This document shows, one piece after another, positions 35,486-44,346 of a stretch of 64,000 nt of DNA. Numbering within the stretch: the first letter of the stretch is position 1; each line of letters starts with the position of its first letter. The notes beneath the pieces were generated by a model. The model did no database searches. It saw nothing but the letters and a program-made list of their open reading frames with translations, and had not been told where the DNA came from. The stretch covers positions 62,001-126,000 of the forward strand of contig NZ_QXGJ01000002.1 of assembly GCF_003952005.1 (NCBI RefSeq), read 5' to 3'. The stretch is from Bifidobacterium callimiconis. GTDB lineage: Bacteria > Actinomycetota > Actinomycetes > Actinomycetales > Bifidobacteriaceae. A program made the translations under genes and the position numbers.

Positions 35486-35595
35486 CGACTCGGCGATAGC
35501 GATGCGACCTCGCGAGATGCAGCCGCATCGCACGATTCGTCGCCGACGTATCGCATGTACCGTAAACTATGGCCATTCTTTCATTTTTTTTCATT

Positions 35596-35612
35596 TTTTG
35601 CAAGCTGCAAAA
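35596..35612 (-). promoter_or_regulatory. Candidate LacI operator
   Basis: Perfect palindrome TTTTGCA-AGC-TGCAAAA upstream of the repressor gene. Minus-strand TTGCAA within it could serve as a -35, so autoregulation is plausible. Confidence 0.55.
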
Positions 35613-35679
35613 TCCTTCTTACGGACAGCATTCATGGCATTTCCCATGTTGACAACAATACTTCGACATTGTTATCGAT

Positions 35680-35727
35680 AAAATTTTTTGCAAATCATTT
35701 CAGCGATTTCATCGATCTTGCTATATT
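35680..35727 (+). promoter_or_regulatory. GH43 promoter with TTTTGCAA box
   Basis: Contains ATTTTTTGCAAATCAT followed by a TTTCATCGAT word, both in the same order as at 33311-33345. A -10 TATATT at 35722-35727 lies six bases before the ATG, indicating a leaderless start; the -35 is weak. Confidence 0.5.
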
Positions 35728-35733
35728 GGACCC

Positions 35734-37017
35734 ATGAGCCAATCTCTCATTCTCAACGGCGTGCCATGGTTCGACGACGACGGCCACGCCGTGAACGCGC
35801 ACGGCGCCTGCATCGTCGAGGATGCCGGTCGTTATCATCTGTTCGGCGAATACAAGACCGACGACGAGAACCGGTTCGCCGGGTTCTCCTGCTACTCCTC
35901 CCCCGATCTTGTGCACTGGCGTTTCGAACGGCTGGCATTGCCGCCGCAGCCCGACGGACCTCTGGGACCGAACCGCATCGGCGAGCGCGTGAAGGTAATG
36001 CGCTGTCCGGCCACCGGCCGCTATGTGATGTTCGCGCATGCCGATGATCTCGGCTATCGCGATCCGCTGATCGTCATCGCCGTGTCCGATGCCGTTAACG
36101 GCGAATATCGGATGGTCGGGCCGCTGCGCCATCACGGCGAACCCATCCGCCGCTGGGACATGGGCACGTTCCAGGACATCGACGGCACCGGGTATCTGAT
36201 GACGCACGAGGGCGATATCTACCGTCTGTCGGACGACTATCTGAGCGCCGAGGAGCTGGTGGCGAGCGATATCGCGCCCGGCGGCGAGTCCCCGGCGATG
36301 ACGCGCATCGGCGACACGTATGTCATCATGTTCTCAAACAAGACGAGCTGGGATCGCAACGACAACTACTACTTGTCCGCGCCGTCGCCCGCTGGGCCGT
36401 GGACATACCGCGGCCTGGTCGCGCCGCAGGGATCGTGCACGTGGAACTCGCAGTGCTCGTTCATCTTTCCCCTGACGCTGGCGGACGGCCGGACCGTGCC
36501 GATGTACATGGGCGACCGATGGTCGTTCCCGCATCAGGTGTCATGCGCGAGTCAGGTGTGGCTGCCGCTGCACTATGACGACGTCGACGATTCGATCGGC
36601 CTGCCGGACTACTGGCCGGCGTGGGATCCGCGTACCGGCGAGCCTGGAGACCTGCCGAGCGGGCGGGAGATGGCCGCGGAACTGGATTCGTCCGCCCTAG
36701 GCGAGGAGATCCGCCTGTCCTTCTCCTGCGGGGAACGTGAGCGTCTTGCCGTCATCGGCACGACGGATATCGATGGCGGCTATGCCATGCTGACCATTGC
36801 AGAGCCGAACGGCACGACGGTATTCTCCTCGCTCGTCGACTGCTATTCGCCCACGCCGTACACGGGCGTGATGTTCGTCTGCCCCGAGCTAACGGCCGGC
36901 GACTACGAACTGCGGCTGCGCACAACCGGCGAGGCGTCCGTGTTCTACAAGAAGGATGGCACCCGGCTTGGCAGCACCGGCACGCGCGTACGCACGACCG
37001 CGATCCGGCTGATCTGA
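35734..37017 (+). CDS. GH43-family enzyme, exo-beta-1,3-galactanase (subfamily 24)-like
   Basis: 427 residues. Residues 1-300 form a five-bladed propeller with blocks WFDDDGHAVNAHGACIVEDAG, YHLFGEYK, FSCYSSPDLVHW, ERVKVMRCPATGRYVMFAH and RRWDMGTFQDIDGTGYLM, which recall exo-beta-1,3-galactanases of GH43_24 acting on type II arabinogalactan. The C-terminal ~110 residues look like a beta-sandwich (LTIAEPNGTTVFSSLVDCYS.. YELRLRTTGEASVFYKK). No signal peptide. It shares operator sequences with the ABC operon, so galactan side chains imported by that transporter are the likely substrate. Subfamily assignment is by pattern memory only. Confidence 0.68.
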   Translation: MSQSLILNGVPWFDDDGHAVNAHGACIVEDAGRYHLFGEYKTDDENRFAGFSCYSSPDLVHWRFERLALPPQPDGPLGPNRIGERVKVMRCPATGRYVMFAHADDLGYRDPLIVIAVSDAVNGEYRMVGPLRHHGEPIRRWDMGTFQDIDGTGYLMTHEGDIYRLSDDYLSAEELVASDIAPGGESPAMTRIGDTYVIMFSNKTSWDRNDNYYLSAPSPAGPWTYRGLVAPQGSCTWNSQCSFIFPLTLADGRTVPMYMGDRWSFPHQVSCASQVWLPLHYDDVDDSIGLPDYWPAWDPRTGEPGDLPSGREMAAELDSSALGEEIRLSFSCGERERLAVIGTTDIDGGYAMLTIAEPNGTTVFSSLVDCYSPTPYTGVMFVCPELTAGDYELRLRTTGEASVFYKKDGTRLGSTGTRVRTTAIRLI

Positions 37018-37043
37018 CCGCGCATATTCGCCCGATTCTCGAT

Positions 37044-37112
37044 TTTGGTAGTCGAAACGTGACGCCGTGAGCCCTCACACGAGCGGTTTCATATCGCGTT
37101 CGGACTACCGAA
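37044..37112. repeat. Imperfect palindrome after GH43
   Basis: Outer arms TTTGGTAGTC (37044-37053) and GACTACCGAA (37103-37112), one mismatch, with inner GAAAC/GTTTC. A hairpin or nested palindrome at the gene's 3' end. Confidence 0.45.
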
Positions 37113-37244
37113 TTCGCATCGGTCGTCACTGATGACACGCCGACTTGTGCGATATGCAATCGTATGCCATGATGTTCAGGTTGCCTGACGCGGTCAGGAT
37201 GAACATTGTGGCTGATATCCATCGGTTTAACCGTTATCCGCCAT

Positions 37245-37316
<72 letters not shown>

Positions 37317-37472
37317 CTCTTTTCACGGCTTTCCTTTTTCAAAATTCCCATGACGCCCAATTCGGCCGTTTTTCCATTACTGTCATGCCTCGCGAATCAC
37401 AATCGGACTGGCACAGACTGGCATCGCAATCCCGCATCGAAGACATGCGGATACGACACAACATGAACACGA

Positions 37473-37503
37473 CAAAAAGACCCGGCCGCCATGCAGCCGG
37501 GTC
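37473..37503 (-). terminator. Rho-independent terminator of the orphan gene
   Basis: Stem GACCCGGC / GCCGGGTC with a 9-nt loop, followed on the minus strand by TTTTTG. Confidence 0.75.
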
Positions 37504-37560
37504 GCATCTCTATGAACCTTACGAATCGGAAAACCCCGTTCAGGTTTCCGGATCCTCGCT

Positions 37561-37941
37561 TTAGTACGGCTGGTTGCCGTGGATGATGATGCCGCGCTCG
37601 TGCTTGAGGAAGTTGCGCGCGGATTCGCGATCGATGTCGTGTCCGCGTTCGAGGCTGCGGTAGACGACAGCGGTCTGCGCGCCCCAGCTCAGCGCCTTGA
37701 ACGCCTCATGGGAGTCCCAGCCGTCCTGGGCGATGCCCAGCGTGGGTTCCTGCACGTAGCCGTAGCCGGCGGCGTTGGCGTAGCCGTTGAACGGCAGTCC
37801 CCAGGCGTGGTGCTTGTCGAGCAGCGCGCAGTATTCGTCGGCCTGCGGGAAGTCCTCCTCGCGGGTGCCGGCCTTGCGGGCCAGATCATCGGCGGTGGAG
37901 CGTTCGTAGCCGGAATCCTCCGGCGGTGTGGGCAGCGGCAT
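37561..37941 (-). CDS. Hypothetical protein, 126 residues
   Basis: A small, soluble, acidic and aromatic-rich protein; I do not recognise a family. Notable stretches are GLPFNGYANAAGYGYVQEPTLG and KALSWGAQTAVVYRSLERGHD. GAGGGG lies six bases before the ATG, and a terminator follows the stop, so it is a genuine monocistronic gene. It sits between tRNA-Thr and a LacI gene; no functional clue from neighbours. Confidence 0.75.
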   Translation of the reverse strand: MPLPTPPEDSGYERSTADDLARKAGTREEDFPQADEYCALLDKHHAWGLPFNGYANAAGYGYVQEPTLGIAQDGWDSHEAFKALSWGAQTAVVYRSLERGHDIDRESARNFLKHERGIIIHGNQPY

Positions 37942-38160
37942 GGCGGTCCCCTCTCATCGATCGTTCGTGCATATCACGTCGTGAATAACGTCTACGGACG
38001 CCCACAGCGCCTGTGCATCATAGTCGTACAAGGCTCTCGGACGTCCAATTTCCAGATATAGTTGTACACCCACTGTCCGTCAAGCGTTCGTCGTCGTATC
38101 ACGATGCGTGACGGGCGCGCACGGATATGTGCACGGGTGTGCGTGCCGGTCGAACACTGA

Positions 38161-39150
38161 TCAGCTGCTGCGCGGTCCGGTGCTTTCACGAATGACGAGC
38201 CTGGTGGGCGTGCTCTGCACCGGAGTGCCGACGTCGCCGTTCGTGAAGCGTGCCAGCAGCGTGCGCGCGGCCTGCGAGCCGAGCAGTCTGGTGGACCGGT
38301 GGATCGACGTTAATGCGGGCCAGGCGAGACGTCCCACGATATCGTCGTCGATGCCGATGATCGAATAGTCGCGCGGGCACTCGTAGCCGTTCTTGCGCAT
38401 GGCGGCGATGAACCCGAGCGCCATCATGTCGTTGTAGGCCACCACGGCGCCGGTCGGGTTCTTCAGATAGTCGCGTGCCATCTGGAATCCGCCCTCATAC
38501 GTGGGCACGCCCGGCCAGAATCGTTTGATCTTCAGCCCTTCCTCGGCGCATGCCTGCGTCAGCTCGTTCCAGCACATGCCGGCCGACCATGAGTGTGCCG
38601 GGCCGTCAAGATAGGTCAGTCGATCGAATCCGAGTCCCTTGAGATGCGCTGCGGTCTGCTTCATGCCCTGTGACACGTCGGTGATCACGCTGGACACGCC
38701 ACGGATCACGCGATTGGTCACCACTACGGGCTTGACCTGCGCGCATTTGCGAATCATGGAGTCGGGCATACGGCTGGACGCCAGGATCACACCGTCGGCG
38801 TAGTACACGGCACGATCGAACGCCACACGCTCCATGGACGCCGACTCGCACGACTCGCTCACCAGTAGTCCCATGCCCTGTCTGGCGCACTCCTGCTGCA
38901 CGCTGCGCACGATGTCGCTGAAGAACTGGTTCGTCATGTCGGGCACGATGATGGCGACGAGTCCCTTGTGCCCGCTGGACGGTCGCGATTCGACGGGGAT
39001 CTCGTGATAGCCGAGTTCGTCGGCGACCTGGAAGATGCGTTTGGTGGTGGCTGGGCTCACGCGTCCCGGCATCGAGAATGCTCGGGATACGGTAGACGGG
39101 GATACGCCGGCGGCTTTCGCAACATCGCGAATCGTGACCTTGTTGTTCAT
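38161..39150 (-). CDS. LacI-family repressor (uxa-linked)
   Basis: 329 residues with the HTH VTIRDVAKAAGVSPSTVSRA, hinge and effector domain (GLVAIIVPDMTNQFFSDIVRSVQ.. GIDDDIVGRLAWPALTSIHRST). GGAG lies five bases before the ATG at 39150. It lies directly downstream of uxaA on the same strand, with a terminator and its own promoter/operator between them. A hexuronate-responsive role (KdgR/UxuR-like) is likely from position; the ligand is unproven. Confidence 0.87.
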   Translation of the reverse strand: MNNKVTIRDVAKAAGVSPSTVSRAFSMPGRVSPATTKRIFQVADELGYHEIPVESRPSSGHKGLVAIIVPDMTNQFFSDIVRSVQQECARQGMGLLVSESCESASMERVAFDRAVYYADGVILASSRMPDSMIRKCAQVKPVVVTNRVIRGVSSVITDVSQGMKQTAAHLKGLGFDRLTYLDGPAHSWSAGMCWNELTQACAEEGLKIKRFWPGVPTYEGGFQMARDYLKNPTGAVVAYNDMMALGFIAAMRKNGYECPRDYSIIGIDDDIVGRLAWPALTSIHRSTRLLGSQAARTLLARFTNGDVGTPVQSTPTRLVIRESTGPRSS

Positions 39151-39176
39151 TTCCACTCCATAACAACCATAGTGTT

Positions 39177-39204
39177 CGAACATCGCAACACATCGCAATG
39201 TTCG
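39177..39204 (-). promoter_or_regulatory. Candidate operator of the uxa-linked LacI gene
   Basis: Inverted arms CGAACAT / ATGTTCG enclose, on the minus strand, the direct repeat TTGCG-ATGTG-TTGCG with 10-bp period, the same spacing as the TTGCC repeats before uxaB and GH28. Possible autoregulatory site. Confidence 0.5.
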
Positions 39205-39355
39205 TTTCGAGGCACGTCCTTGTGCCAAGTGTAGGCGCATACGTACGATATGCGCGTTTTGGCACGACGCATTCATCGTGTCGTGTCACACGGATGATCC
39301 TGCTATCGGCTCGAACCGAACCTGATATCACGCCGGATATCAACCCCGACGGATA

Positions 39356-39394
39356 TGCGAAATCGCACCCCGGGGTACACATCCGGGGTGCGAT
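39356..39394 (-). terminator. Terminator after uxaA
   Basis: Perfect 12-bp stem ATCGCACCCCGG / CCGGGGTGCGAT with a 9-nt loop, followed on the minus strand by TTTCG. The T-tract is short. Confidence 0.65.
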
Positions 39395-39478
39395 CAACCG
39401 ATCAAAGGAAAACAATCAAATCCGTTATGGCGGCTCCTTTCGGGAAACTGGAACGGACGGAACGACGCAGCACCGGGA

Positions 39479-41050
39479 CTATTCGGTGATGCCGTCCTTG
39501 AAGATGGCGATCTCGTGCATGCCGTACTCCTCGTTGCGCGTGATCTCCTCGCCGTTGACGGTGGCCATCACGTCCTTGATGAAGTCGGGCAGCACGTCCT
39601 CCATGTGCTCGCTGAGCAGACGGCCGGCGTTGAAGTCGATCCAGCGCGAATGCTTGGTGGCAAGCGGCACGTTCGTGGCGACCTTGTACGTGGGCACGTA
39701 GGTGCCGTACGGGTTGCCGCGACCGGTGGTGAACAGCACGATGTTGCAGCCGGCGCTGGCGAGCGCGGACGAGGCGACCAGATCGTTGCCCGGCGCCTGC
39801 AGCAGGGTCAGGCCCGGCTCGGTGGCCTGGTGGCCGTAGGCGATCACGTCGGTGACCTGACACTTGCCGCCCTTGCGGATGCAGCCGAGGGACTTGTCCT
39901 CCAGCGTGGTGATGCCGCCGGCCTTGTTGCCCGGGGACGGGTTCTCGCCGATCGGCTGGTTGTACTTGCGGAAGTAGTCCTTGAAGTTCTTGATCAGGTG
40001 GACGACGTCCTCGAAGGTCTTCTCGTCCTTGGCCTGGCTCATGAGCACCTGCTCGGCGCCGAACATCTCGGGCACCTCGGTGAGCACGACCTTGCCGCCC
40101 TGTTCGGCGAGCCATTCGGCGAACTTGCCGACCAGCGGGTTGGCGGTCACGCCGGACAGGCCGTCGGAGCCGCCGCACTTGACGCCCACGGTCAGCTCGT
40201 TGATCGGAATGGGCTCGCGATGGTCCTTGAGCGCCACTTCGTTGATCTGCTCGAGCAGCCTGGCGGCGGTCTCGTACTCGTCGTCCTCGAGCTGGCAGAT
40301 CATGAACTTCACACGGTCGGGATCGTAGACGAGTCCGTCCTGCAGGTCCTTGACCACGTCGTCGCTCGGCTCGGAGTCCACGCCGCAGCAGCCCATGAGC
40401 GGGGTCATCTCGGACTTGAACTGCGGGATCTGGTTGTTCTCACAGCCGAGGCCCACCACGAGCACGCCGCCGGCGTTCGGGTGCATGGCGATGTCCTGCA
40501 GGATGCGCTTGGTCATCTCGTGGTCGCCGCCCAGCTGGGAGCAGCCGTACGGGTGGTGCGCGATGATGATCGAGTCGAAGGCGCCCTTGTCGGGGTGCAG
40601 GGCCTCGAACTGCTTGGCGATGTTGTCGCACAGCGAGTTGATGCAGCCGACGGCGGGCACGATGTACAGGTCGTTGCGGATGCCGACCTTGCCGGTGGCG
40701 CGGCGGTATCCCTGGAACGTCAGGTCGCTGGGCTTGCTGCCCGGCTTAACCACGTCGGGAACGGGGTCGTACGTGTACTGCAGGTCGGGGCCGAGGTTCG
40801 ACTTGGTGTTGTGCGTGTGCACCCAGGAGCCCTTGGCGATGTCGCACTTGGCGTGGCCGATCGAATAGCCGTACTTGATGATCTGCTCGCCTTCGGGAAT
40901 GTCCTCGATGGCGACCTTGTGACCGCGGCCGACGTCCTCGAGCAGAACGACCGGTTCGGCAAGGCCCTCCACCACGACGCTTTCGCCCTTCTTCAGGTCG
41001 CGGGCGGCGACGGCAACCTTGTCATGCGGATCGAGATGGATGGTATCCAT
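39479..41050 (-). CDS. uxaA: Altronate dehydratase
   Basis: 523 residues. An N-terminal SAF-like domain (DKVAVAARDLKKGESVVVEG.. SWVHTHNTKSN) is joined to the large UxaA/GarD-type dehydratase domain (FQGYRRATGKVGIRNDLYIVPAVGCIN, HHPYGCSQLG, GGSDGLSGVTANP). It dehydrates D-altronate to 2-keto-3-deoxygluconate, an iron/manganese-dependent cytosolic step of galacturonate catabolism. It is transcribed 90 bp after uxaB, with a hairpin between, so the two form an operon. Its product KDG is also the end point of the DhuI/DhuD branch. Confidence 0.93.
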   Translation of the reverse strand: MDTIHLDPHDKVAVAARDLKKGESVVVEGLAEPVVLLEDVGRGHKVAIEDIPEGEQIIKYGYSIGHAKCDIAKGSWVHTHNTKSNLGPDLQYTYDPVPDVVKPGSKPSDLTFQGYRRATGKVGIRNDLYIVPAVGCINSLCDNIAKQFEALHPDKGAFDSIIIAHHPYGCSQLGGDHEMTKRILQDIAMHPNAGGVLVVGLGCENNQIPQFKSEMTPLMGCCGVDSEPSDDVVKDLQDGLVYDPDRVKFMICQLEDDEYETAARLLEQINEVALKDHREPIPINELTVGVKCGGSDGLSGVTANPLVGKFAEWLAEQGGKVVLTEVPEMFGAEQVLMSQAKDEKTFEDVVHLIKNFKDYFRKYNQPIGENPSPGNKAGGITTLEDKSLGCIRKGGKCQVTDVIAYGHQATEPGLTLLQAPGNDLVASSALASAGCNIVLFTTGRGNPYGTYVPTYKVATNVPLATKHSRWIDFNAGRLLSEHMEDVLPDFIKDVMATVNGEEITRNEEYGMHEIAIFKDGITE

Positions 41051-41087
41051 TGCTTCAAACCTTCCTTGAAAAACGTAAACGTAGGTA

Positions 41088-41125
41088 CGCGGTCTCTCCC
41101 GGCGTGACGGAGGGAAGAGACCGCG
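41088..41125 (-). other. Hairpin between uxaB and uxaA
   Basis: Perfect 10-bp stem CGCGGTCTCT / AGAGACCGCG without a T-tract; probably an mRNA-stability element or partial attenuator. Confidence 0.5.
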
Positions 41126-41140
41126 ATGAGTGGGTATGGC

Positions 41141-42592
41141 TCAGGCGAGTGCCTTGATCAGCGGACGCATGCCCTCGGCCTTGATGGCGTCGAGGTTGGC
41201 CTGCACGGCCTCGGCCAGACCCTCGACCTCGGTGAGGTCCTGGCCCCACACGGAGGCGTCGGCGAGGATCGTCTCGGCGTAGTTGTCGTTCTTGGCGGCG
41301 GCCTCGAACTTGGCGACCACGGCCGGATCGTCGGAGATGTTGACCTTGCCTTCGGCCAGACCGCCGTAGGTGTAGATCAGACCGGACAGGGCCAGCACCA
41401 GGCGCTTGGGCAGACCGTTGCCGGCCTTCACGTTGTTGAGCAGCACCGGCAGGCAGCGGGTCACGTACTTGGCGGCGGAGTTCAGGCCGATGGCGTCGAG
41501 CGCGTGCTTGACGAACGGGTTGGCGTAGCGCTCCAGCACGGCCTCGGCGAACTTGTTCAGCTCGTCCTCGGGCAGGGACAGCACCGGGATGATCTCCTCG
41601 TGCATCTCCTTCTCGATGAACGGACGCACGTCGGGATCGTTCATGGCCTCGCCCACGGTGGCCACGCCGGCCAGACGGGCCACGGAGGCGAGCGTGGTGT
41701 GCGGGCAGTTCAGCAGGAACACCTTGCGCTCACGGTACGGCTTGACGGATTCGGGAGTGACCAGGTCGATGCCAAGCTTCTTGGCGGGCAGTGCCTCGTC
41801 GATGGCGGCGGCGTCGCCGGAGACGACCCACAGCAGGAAGGGCTCGGCCTTGACCATGTTGTTGTCCACGTAGCCCAGCTCGTTCCACAGCTCCTCGGCG
41901 CGGTCCTTCGGGTAGCCGGGGACGATGCGGTCGACCAGCGTGTTGAAGAACTTGTTGTCGTTCTCCAGCCAGGCCTTGAAGCCTTCGCCGTAGCCGAACT
42001 TGTCGGACAGCTCAAGCAGGTACTTCTTCAGGGTGTCGCCGTTGTCGGCGATCAGCTCGCACGGGATGATCAGGAAGCCGGGCAGGCCGTTGTCGTAGCG
42101 GCGCTTGAGCAGGTGGATCAGCTTGGCCGGGTAGCTCTTCGGCGGCACGGTGTCGACGGTGTCGGAGTCGTCGAGCGCGATGCCGGCCTCGGTGGTGTTG
42201 GAGATGATGATCTTGGCTTCCGGCTCGTCGGCCAGGGCCAGGTACTCCTCCCAGTCGTCGACGGCGGACAGGGACTTGCCGATGGAGTCGATCAGTTCGC
42301 GGGACTGCACCTGCTCGCCGTTCTTCAGGCCTTCAAGAATCACGGTGTACAGGTTGTCCTGGGCGGCGATCTCCTTGGCGCGGCCGAAGCCGATCGGCTG
42401 CACGATGGCCACGTTGCCACCGAACAGGTCGTTGTTGTTGAGCTGCTGGATCGTCCAGTCGACGAATGCGCGCAGGAAGTTGCCTTCACCGAACTGGATG
42501 ACCTTGATCGGGCGCTTGGCGGCGTCCGCGGTGGTCAGACCCTTCTCGATGGCGACCTCGGCGTTGAGGACAGGAAGATTGTTGTCAGTCAT
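41141..42592 (-). CDS. uxaB: Tagaturonate reductase (altronate oxidoreductase)
   Basis: 483-residue polyol-dehydrogenase-family protein with the N-terminal IQFGEGNFLRAFVDW nucleotide-binding block and the long helical C-terminal domain (YANPFVKHALDAIGLNSAAKY), characteristic of UxaB/MtlD-type long-chain dehydrogenases. It reduces D-tagaturonate to D-altronate with NADH, feeding UxaA. Mannitol or fructuronate reductase are the alternatives, but uxaA as partner favours tagaturonate. The upstream region carries TTGTTGCCAATCGTTGCC. Uronate isomerase (UxaC), needed to make tagaturonate, is not in the window. Confidence 0.9.
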   Translation of the reverse strand: MTDNNLPVLNAEVAIEKGLTTADAAKRPIKVIQFGEGNFLRAFVDWTIQQLNNNDLFGGNVAIVQPIGFGRAKEIAAQDNLYTVILEGLKNGEQVQSRELIDSIGKSLSAVDDWEEYLALADEPEAKIIISNTTEAGIALDDSDTVDTVPPKSYPAKLIHLLKRRYDNGLPGFLIIPCELIADNGDTLKKYLLELSDKFGYGEGFKAWLENDNKFFNTLVDRIVPGYPKDRAEELWNELGYVDNNMVKAEPFLLWVVSGDAAAIDEALPAKKLGIDLVTPESVKPYRERKVFLLNCPHTTLASVARLAGVATVGEAMNDPDVRPFIEKEMHEEIIPVLSLPEDELNKFAEAVLERYANPFVKHALDAIGLNSAAKYVTRCLPVLLNNVKAGNGLPKRLVLALSGLIYTYGGLAEGKVNISDDPAVVAKFEAAAKNDNYAETILADASVWGQDLTEVEGLAEAVQANLDAIKAEGMRPLIKALA

Positions 42593-42729
42593 GGTGTTTC
42601 TCCTGCTTTCTGCTTGGTGAAATGCGGGGACAACTCTGCTGCGTTGCGGGGCATTGTGGATTCACGAAACACCGTTACAGCTTCGTATTCCAGCACTTCG
42701 TCTTGCTGATTCCCAGCGTATGACCGACG

Positions 42730-42764
42730 TTGCCATCACTATGAAATTGTTGCCAATCGTTGCC
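42730..42764 (+). promoter_or_regulatory. Candidate operator before uxaB
   Basis: TTGTTGCCAATCGTTGCC at 42747-42764 plus another TTGCC at 42730-42734. It differs by two bases from the site at 4389-4406 before GH28. Direct TTGCC repeats at 10-bp period suggest a dimer binding one DNA face. Confidence 0.5.
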
Positions 42765-42799
42765 CTGTTTTGCCCGAAAGTCCACGTCAAGTCTTGACA

Positions 42800-42830
42800 A
42801 AACAAAAGACGCCGGCTATATGCCGGCGTC
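42800..42830 (-). terminator. Rho-independent terminator of mrp
   Basis: Perfect 9-bp stem GACGCCGGC / GCCGGCGTC, loop of five, then TTTTGTTTTG on the minus strand. Confidence 0.88.
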
Positions 42831-42873
42831 ATGCGCTGCAGGGATCGTCGTCCTGCCTCGCTTGCCCCAACCC

Positions 42874-44013
42874 CTACTTCGCCATCAGTTGTTTGGCGAT
42901 GGAGACGAATTCGGAGGCCAGCGGGGTGTCGGCGAGTGTGCCGTCCTCGTTCAATACCACGGGCCGGCCGGCCTCGCCGTCGATGCGCACCTCGGGTTCG
43001 AGCGGCAGCGTGCCGAGCAGCGGCACGTCATGCTTGAGCGATGCGGTGAGTTGTTCGGAGACGCGGCGGCCGCCGCCCTCGCCGAAAATGCGCAGCTTTT
43101 CGCCGTTGTGCTCGTAGTAGCTCATGTTCTCGATCACGCCGCGTACCGTCATCGGCACCTGCAGGGCCACGAGTCCGGCACGCACCGCCACGTCGGAGGC
43201 GCTGGGCTGAGGGGTGGTGACCACCACGAGCTCGGCGTTCGGCAGTGCCTGTGCCACGGAGATCGCCATGTCGCCGGTGCCGGGCGCCAGATCGAGCAGC
43301 AGCACGTCGGGTTCGCCCCACCATACGTCGGACAGGAACTGTTCCAGCGAGCGCTGCAGTCGCGGGCCGCGCCACAGGATCGCGCGGTCGGCACCGGCGA
43401 ACATGCCGATGGAGATGAGTTTCACACCCCACGCGGTCACGGGCATGAGCATGCCCTTGAGGTTCGTGGGATGGTCGTGCGTGCCGAACAGCGCGGGCAG
43501 CGAGAATCCGTAGATGTCGGCGTCGATGGCCGCGGTGCTGTAGCCGAGCGCGGCGAACGTGGCCGCCAGGTTCGCGGTGACCGACGACTTGCCCACGCCG
43601 CCCTTGCCGGAGGCGATGGCGAAGATACGGGTCTTGGATCCCGGCTTGGTGAATGGGTTCTCCTTGCGCTGCGCCTTGAGATCGTTGACCAGTCCGGTGA
43701 GCTTCTCCTGGCTCATGGAGCCGACGTCGATGTGCGGGATGAGCGTGGCCGCCGGATAGGAGGTCACGGCCTCGTTGATCTTGTCGATGATGGTCTGCGT
43801 GAGCGGGCAGCCCTCCACGGTGAGCTCCACCTTCACCGTCACGTCCACGATGCTGCGGCCGGAGTCGATCACGTCGCGCGGCGCCACGTCGATGCCGGTG
43901 ATCATGCCGAGATCGGTGATGGACTTGCCCAGTTCGGGGTCGATGACCCGGCTCAGCCGGGTACGCACATTGCGTTCGATGACATCGTTCATTCCCACCT
44001 GATTCGCGGCCAT
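42874..44013 (-). CDS. mrp: Mrp/ApbC-type Fe-S cluster carrier ATPase
   Basis: 379 residues: an N-terminal MIP18/DUF59 domain (~15-95, SRVIDPELGKSITDLGMI) and a ParA-like P-loop domain with G136-K-G-G-V-G-K142-S143. Family members carry and insert iron-sulfur clusters in the cytosol. A GAGGAGG-type site directly precedes the ATG. It is divergent from the alpha-galactosidase gene and marks the start of core chromosome after the pectin island. Confidence 0.9.
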   Translation of the reverse strand: MAANQVGMNDVIERNVRTRLSRVIDPELGKSITDLGMITGIDVAPRDVIDSGRSIVDVTVKVELTVEGCPLTQTIIDKINEAVTSYPAATLIPHIDVGSMSQEKLTGLVNDLKAQRKENPFTKPGSKTRIFAIASGKGGVGKSSVTANLAATFAALGYSTAAIDADIYGFSLPALFGTHDHPTNLKGMLMPVTAWGVKLISIGMFAGADRAILWRGPRLQRSLEQFLSDVWWGEPDVLLLDLAPGTGDMAISVAQALPNAELVVVTTPQPSASDVAVRAGLVALQVPMTVRGVIENMSYYEHNGEKLRIFGEGGGRRVSEQLTASLKHDVPLLGTLPLEPEVRIDGEAGRPVVLNEDGTLADTPLASEFVSIAKQLMAK

Positions 44014-44346
44014 ATCGTCCTCCTCGCAGATCCTCGCCCATCGGGAACCATCGCAAATAATCCATGTGCCACACTAGCGTGAACCATCGTTCTGTGCCAG
44101 ACATTCGCACAGGATATCCATACCCATGTCCGCGTGATCTTCGACCGTCCGATCCCCATGCCCCGTCATCAGTCATCCTCTCAGTCACCCTCGGCCGTCG
44201 TCTATTTTGTTGCGTCGATCATGAAACACGCGGCTACGGGACAAGTAAATACGCCCGCCCATATGATGAACGTGGATTTTCGATCACCGTCAACCATCAA
44301 TCATGCATTGGGCGGACCGTCACGGCCGCCCGGAAACGAGGTAATG
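44014..44346. other. Divergent intergenic region mrp / alpha-galactosidase
   Basis: 333 bp with no convincing gene; presumably promoters for both flanking genes. One isolated TTGTTGC word (44207-44213). An in-frame extension of the galactosidase ORF runs through it but lacks a ribosome site. Confidence 0.4.
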
